A stretch of DNA of 64,000 nucleotides, from positions 124,001 to 188,000 of the forward strand of contig RAZA01000003.1 of NCBI GenBank assembly GCA_003612485.1, in the 5' to 3' direction. Made by a program: the position numbers and the translations under genes. The notes below the pieces were generated by a model. It was not told the DNA's origin. It did no database searches and saw only the letters and a program-made list of their open reading frames with translations. The stretch comes from a bacterium D16-50. GTDB lineage: Bacteria > Bacillota > Clostridia > Lachnospirales > Lachnospiraceae. How positions within the stretch are numbered: the first letter of the stretch is position 1; each line of letters starts with the position of its first letter. This document shows positions 61,352 through 64,000 of the stretch, in pieces.

Positions 61352-62638
61352 TTATCCCTCCAGCAACATATCTACCATATCTACATCAAATACCGGTATT
61401 CCGTACATTTCATATATTGCCTTGCGTTCCTGATAACTGTTGTCAATAAAAATAGAATTTTGGGGATCAATAAATGTCGCCTTAGCAACGTCAAAGCCTA
61501 TGTGATAAATCTTATCAAACAGTGTTTCTGACAACTTATGCTTTTCCATGAAATCGGACAAATCGCCTTCATGTCTTGTGAGTAAAAATATTTTCTTTTG
61601 CATATTTACACATTGATAAATGAACGCTATGATAACCGTGCAAACCTTTCCGTCAATTATAATGGTGTCGTCCATGTCAATGTATACATTTTCAAAACTG
61701 CATTCATATTTAAATTTCGTCATTAGACATCTTTCGATTTGACACTCTCCGCTATTCAAAACATACGATGTATCTCTCCCCATAAGCTCAAAAACTCCCA
61801 GCATAGGAAAATTTATTCCCAAATGCCGATACAGCGTCATTGTTCCTGATTGTCTGCACGATATTTCCAACAGCTTATATTGCCCTTCTTTATCCTCCTT
61901 GACCTGAAAATACCACGCGCCCAAAAAAGACAATCTGCCATTCAATATCTTAGCCATTTGATAAATCTCGTCTGTAGCCGAAACTCTTGTGGAGCGAAAG
62001 GCTATCCCCATTTGAATTCTGTCCCGGCTCCTTGCGCCCACAAAAACAAGCTCTCCCTTTCGATTTGTAAAACAGTCTACCGTCAGCTCTTTTCCGGGCA
62101 AAAATTCTGCAACTACAAACTCTTCTCCACAGCTCTCTTTTCTTGCGTCCTCACGACTTTTGATACAAAATGCCCCTCTGCCTCCCGCCCCTATATTAGG
62201 CTTTACAAATACAGGAAAGTCCTCTTTGGGAACTGCATCAAGACTCTGATATGTGATCGGACAAAATGGCATATCCGATATTTCCTGATACATCAGCCGT
62301 TTTTCACGGCAAATCTTCGCAGTTCTAGCATCGGATACCAAAATACGTACATTAAATTGATTTCTGTTCTCTGCAAAATACAGCGCTGCGTCATCATGAG
62401 TAGGAATCACTATATCAATTTTATATTTCTCAAGAAGCATCTGAAAGTTTGCTTTAAAATCTTTTGAGTATATCCAAAAATCGCCTTCAATGTATTTGTC
62501 ATTAGGATACTTATACTCAGCAAAATCCTTTTTGCCTGATGCTCCAAATACCTCTACATTCAGGTTGTATCGAAGCGCTTCGTATATTTCCAATGCATTT
62601 TCTGCCCCCGCAGGAAATATCAGTACATTCCATTTCAT
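61352..62638 (-). CDS. ATP-grasp enzyme fused to a HAD phosphatase-like domain
   Basis: A 428-residue fusion. Residues 1-310 are an ATP-grasp protein: DIVIPTHDDAALYFAENR, FPVFVKPNIGAGGRGAFCIKS, EEFVVAEFLPGKELTVDCFTNRKGELVFVG and YKLLEISCRQSGTMTLYRHLG. Residues 318-428 are HAD-like: NVYIDMDDTIIIDGKV (DMDDT nucleophile), IFLLTRHEGDLSDFM and SIFIDNSYQERKAIYEMYG. It resembles fusions in exopolysaccharide clusters where the ligase and phosphatase act on one metabolite. The substrate is unknown. Confidence 0.82.
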   Translation of the reverse strand: MKWNVLIFPAGAENALEIYEALRYNLNVEVFGASGKKDFAEYKYPNDKYIEGDFWIYSKDFKANFQMLLEKYKIDIVIPTHDDAALYFAENRNQFNVRILVSDARTAKICREKRLMYQEISDMPFCPITYQSLDAVPKEDFPVFVKPNIGAGGRGAFCIKSREDARKESCGEEFVVAEFLPGKELTVDCFTNRKGELVFVGARSRDRIQMGIAFRSTRVSATDEIYQMAKILNGRLSFLGAWYFQVKEDKEGQYKLLEISCRQSGTMTLYRHLGINFPMLGVFELMGRDTSYVLNSGECQIERCLMTKFKYECSFENVYIDMDDTIIIDGKVCTVIIAFIYQCVNMQKKIFLLTRHEGDLSDFMEKHKLSETLFDKIYHIGFDVAKATFIDPQNSIFIDNSYQERKAIYEMYGIPVFDVDMVDMLLEG

Positions 62639-62690
62639 TTCTCCACCTCCTGCAGCAAACTGACTCTGATTTATTCTCAGATTATAACCA

Positions 62691-63635
62691 CTACAAATAT
62701 ACTTTCAAATGATCCAGAATATAGTCCATTTCCGCCTTGCCATATCTCTGGTCAATAGGCAGGGGCAATATATTGCATGCCATGTCGCATTCTGATTCAT
62801 CCCTGCCATTTTCAGACACATTGGGCCACAGCATCGGGACATATATTTTTGCCCTATGCAGATTCCGCCGAATCTCCATGCCATTCTCAATGTACAAAGG
62901 GTACATAAATGCTCCTTGTGGCACAGACAGCGAAAGCTTGTTCACATCCATCAAGTGTTTGTGCAAATACCGATAATTGCTGCTTCGTCTCTCTTTTACA
63001 CCCTCATAATCTATTCCGTGCAACAGATTTCTTGTCAATGCAGACATTTTCTTGATTGGTTCATTTTCAAATAATTGGTTGTTTCCCACATATTCTTGGT
63101 AAAACTCTGAAGCTTCCCTCTCAAATCTTCCACATAAAAAATGCATTCTGTCATATGACACATCAACCGGCAATTCCTCTTCAAGAATACTCTCCGTATA
63201 AAGAAACGCCCCGTCCGGCACCCCAAAGAACTTACGACAAGTATATAATGTATCCACTCCCTTCAAGGGCATCTGGAAATATGCTTGGGCATGATCCACA
63301 ATAATACGATCATATTTTTCTTTGAGCTCCCATAGTAAATCCTGTCCTAACTGACCATAGTAATTGACTATATATAGCCATTCATCCTCTGCCAGATCTA
63401 TATCAATTGGCATAAAATTCAATCCTACAGAGTAGAAATCCACACTAACCCGCTCCCGCCCACAGACACTGCTGACTGAATCGCACAAAAACTTAGGCAA
63501 TAATATCTTCTTGATTTTCCTTGCTCTGAGAAGATAGGCCAAGCAATTTCTACCACAATTCAGCGAAATCGCCCCTTCATGAAGCATGGGCAACGCATAT
63601 TTGTCCAATTCGATATAGCCGCCAATTTCTGTCAT
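62691..63635 (-). CDS. Divergent DegT-like PLP-dependent protein
   Basis: A 314-residue protein shorter than normal DegT enzymes (about 370). The N-terminal half has ISLNCGRNCLAYLLRARKIKKILLPKFLCDSV, as in aminotransferases; a pyridine-contact Asp is in RIIVDHAQAYFQ, and a candidate Schiff-base Lys in CRKFFGVPDGAFLY. The C-terminal part ends with LPIDQRYGKAEMDYIL, matching the usual 'LP.d.ry..ed...i' end. It is a recognisable but divergent aminotransferase relative; it may be catalytic on an unusual substrate. Confidence 0.72.
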   Translation of the reverse strand: MTEIGGYIELDKYALPMLHEGAISLNCGRNCLAYLLRARKIKKILLPKFLCDSVSSVCGRERVSVDFYSVGLNFMPIDIDLAEDEWLYIVNYYGQLGQDLLWELKEKYDRIIVDHAQAYFQMPLKGVDTLYTCRKFFGVPDGAFLYTESILEEELPVDVSYDRMHFLCGRFEREASEFYQEYVGNNQLFENEPIKKMSALTRNLLHGIDYEGVKERRSSNYRYLHKHLMDVNKLSLSVPQGAFMYPLYIENGMEIRRNLHRAKIYVPMLWPNVSENGRDESECDMACNILPLPIDQRYGKAEMDYILDHLKVYL

Positions 63636-63681
63636 TCATCCTCCTGCACAGCATCTCCCAGCCGCCTCATTTTTTGTCAAA

Positions 63682-64000
63682 CTACAAAATTTCAAAATCA
63701 TTCAGCATATCAATGATCTCCTCTACGGAGCAAAACATCATTATATCAATGATTGACAATGCCGGCTCAAAGTGCCCTATTTTCTGAACATACTGCTTAA
63801 AATGCTGCCTTAGGAATTGCAGTTCAATCCCCTTCTCCTGATATTTTCCTCTATCAAAAAAACTCATCCCTCCGGGCGGATTTACATATATATCGCCATG
63901 ACATGCTTGAGTAATATTCAATGCCCACTCGTCTGGCGCATGTACCTCTTCAATGTCCAATCCCATATTTGAATAAACGCTAAAATCTCTCCTTATGTTT
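63682..64000 (-). CDS. WbqC-family protein, C-terminal part (partial)
   Basis: The frame is open to the window edge (upstream of 63966 it reads NIRRDFSVYSN without a stop), so about 106 residues of the C-terminal part are visible. ACHGDIYVNPPGGMSFFD, then GIELQFLRQHF and FEPALSIIDIMMFCSVEEIIDMLNDFEIL match the WbqC-like family found in polysaccharide loci, usually about 230 residues. The role of these proteins is not firmly known. Confidence 0.75.
   Translation of the reverse strand, partial: NIRRDFSVYSNMGLDIEEVHAPDEWALNITQACHGDIYVNPPGGMSFFDRGKYQEKGIELQFLRQHFKQYVQKIGHFEPALSIIDIMMFCSVEEIIDMLNDFEIL

Noticed and set aside
1..64000. tRNA, rRNA or insertion sequences
   Set aside because: No cloverleaf, rRNA sequence or intact transposase with terminal repeats was recognised in the gaps.

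Overview
The window looks like a chromosomal segment of an anaerobic, low-GC-phylum but moderately GC-rich Clostridium relative, most likely a gut Lachnospiraceae-type Firmicute. The signs are strong AGGAGG ribosome binding sites, TTGACA/TATAAT promoters, a T-box leader, the MurT/GatD pair, a HisZ-dependent histidine pathway and a TrpR/YerC-type regulator. This is inference from gene content; no rRNA or tRNA gene is present to settle it.

Layout. 1-9.3 kb (all minus strand): the start of comEC, a two-gene ABC-2 exporter, a sensor kinase/response regulator pair that appears to control it through shared 11-bp repeats, then a second WalRK-like pair with a GerMN lipoprotein, comEA and a small DMT-type transporter. 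9.4-16.4 kb: an arginine cluster (GNAT, argJ, argB, argD) with two strangers, a cytoplasmic sulfatase between argJ and argB and a solute-binding protein after argD. 16.6-19.0 kb: murT-gatD (lipid II amidation) behind a promoter with two matching 17-bp palindromes. 19.3-21.6 kb (plus strand): an ECF-like sigma factor fused to a long C-terminal region, and a heptad-repeat coiled-coil protein.

21.6-31.1 kb: a complete histidine operon (regulator, hisZ, G, D, C, B, H, A, F, IE, J) with tight overlaps, its own promoter and an operator-like dyad. 31.1-36.2 kb: a GNAT remnant with a good terminator, thrS behind a threonine T-box, and a plus-strand ABC exporter whose -10 lies inside a perfect palindrome. 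36.3-37.3 kb: an NAD-dependent epimerase.

37.3-44.2 kb is a decayed, AT-richer island: an intact type III restriction-modification pair (mod-res), a broken AlbA_2-type gene, two integrase remnants in opposite orientation, and an 11-bp direct repeat at its edges. 44.2-64 kb is a long minus-strand surface-glycan (or glycoconjugate) locus ending in a strong terminator at 44.2 kb. It includes a tightly overlapped sugar-activation module (cytidylyltransferase, SIS isomerase, 2-hydroxyacid dehydrogenase, inositol-monophosphatase-like phosphatase), methyltransferases, an oxidoreductase, two ATP-grasp enzymes (one fused to a HAD phosphatase), a radical SAM/SPASM protein, two DegT-type aminotransferases, glycosyltransferases and a WbqC-like protein running off the window. 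The part beyond about 51.6 kb is visibly AT-richer and carries a frameshift in a G6 tract and a duplication scar.

A recurring oddity is a set of short tandem repeats, all with units divisible by three (18, 21, 36, 42 bp), sitting at or near the 3' ends of otherwise ordinary genes (hisA, hisD/hisC junction, the his regulator, thrS) and in one intergenic stretch of the glycan locus.
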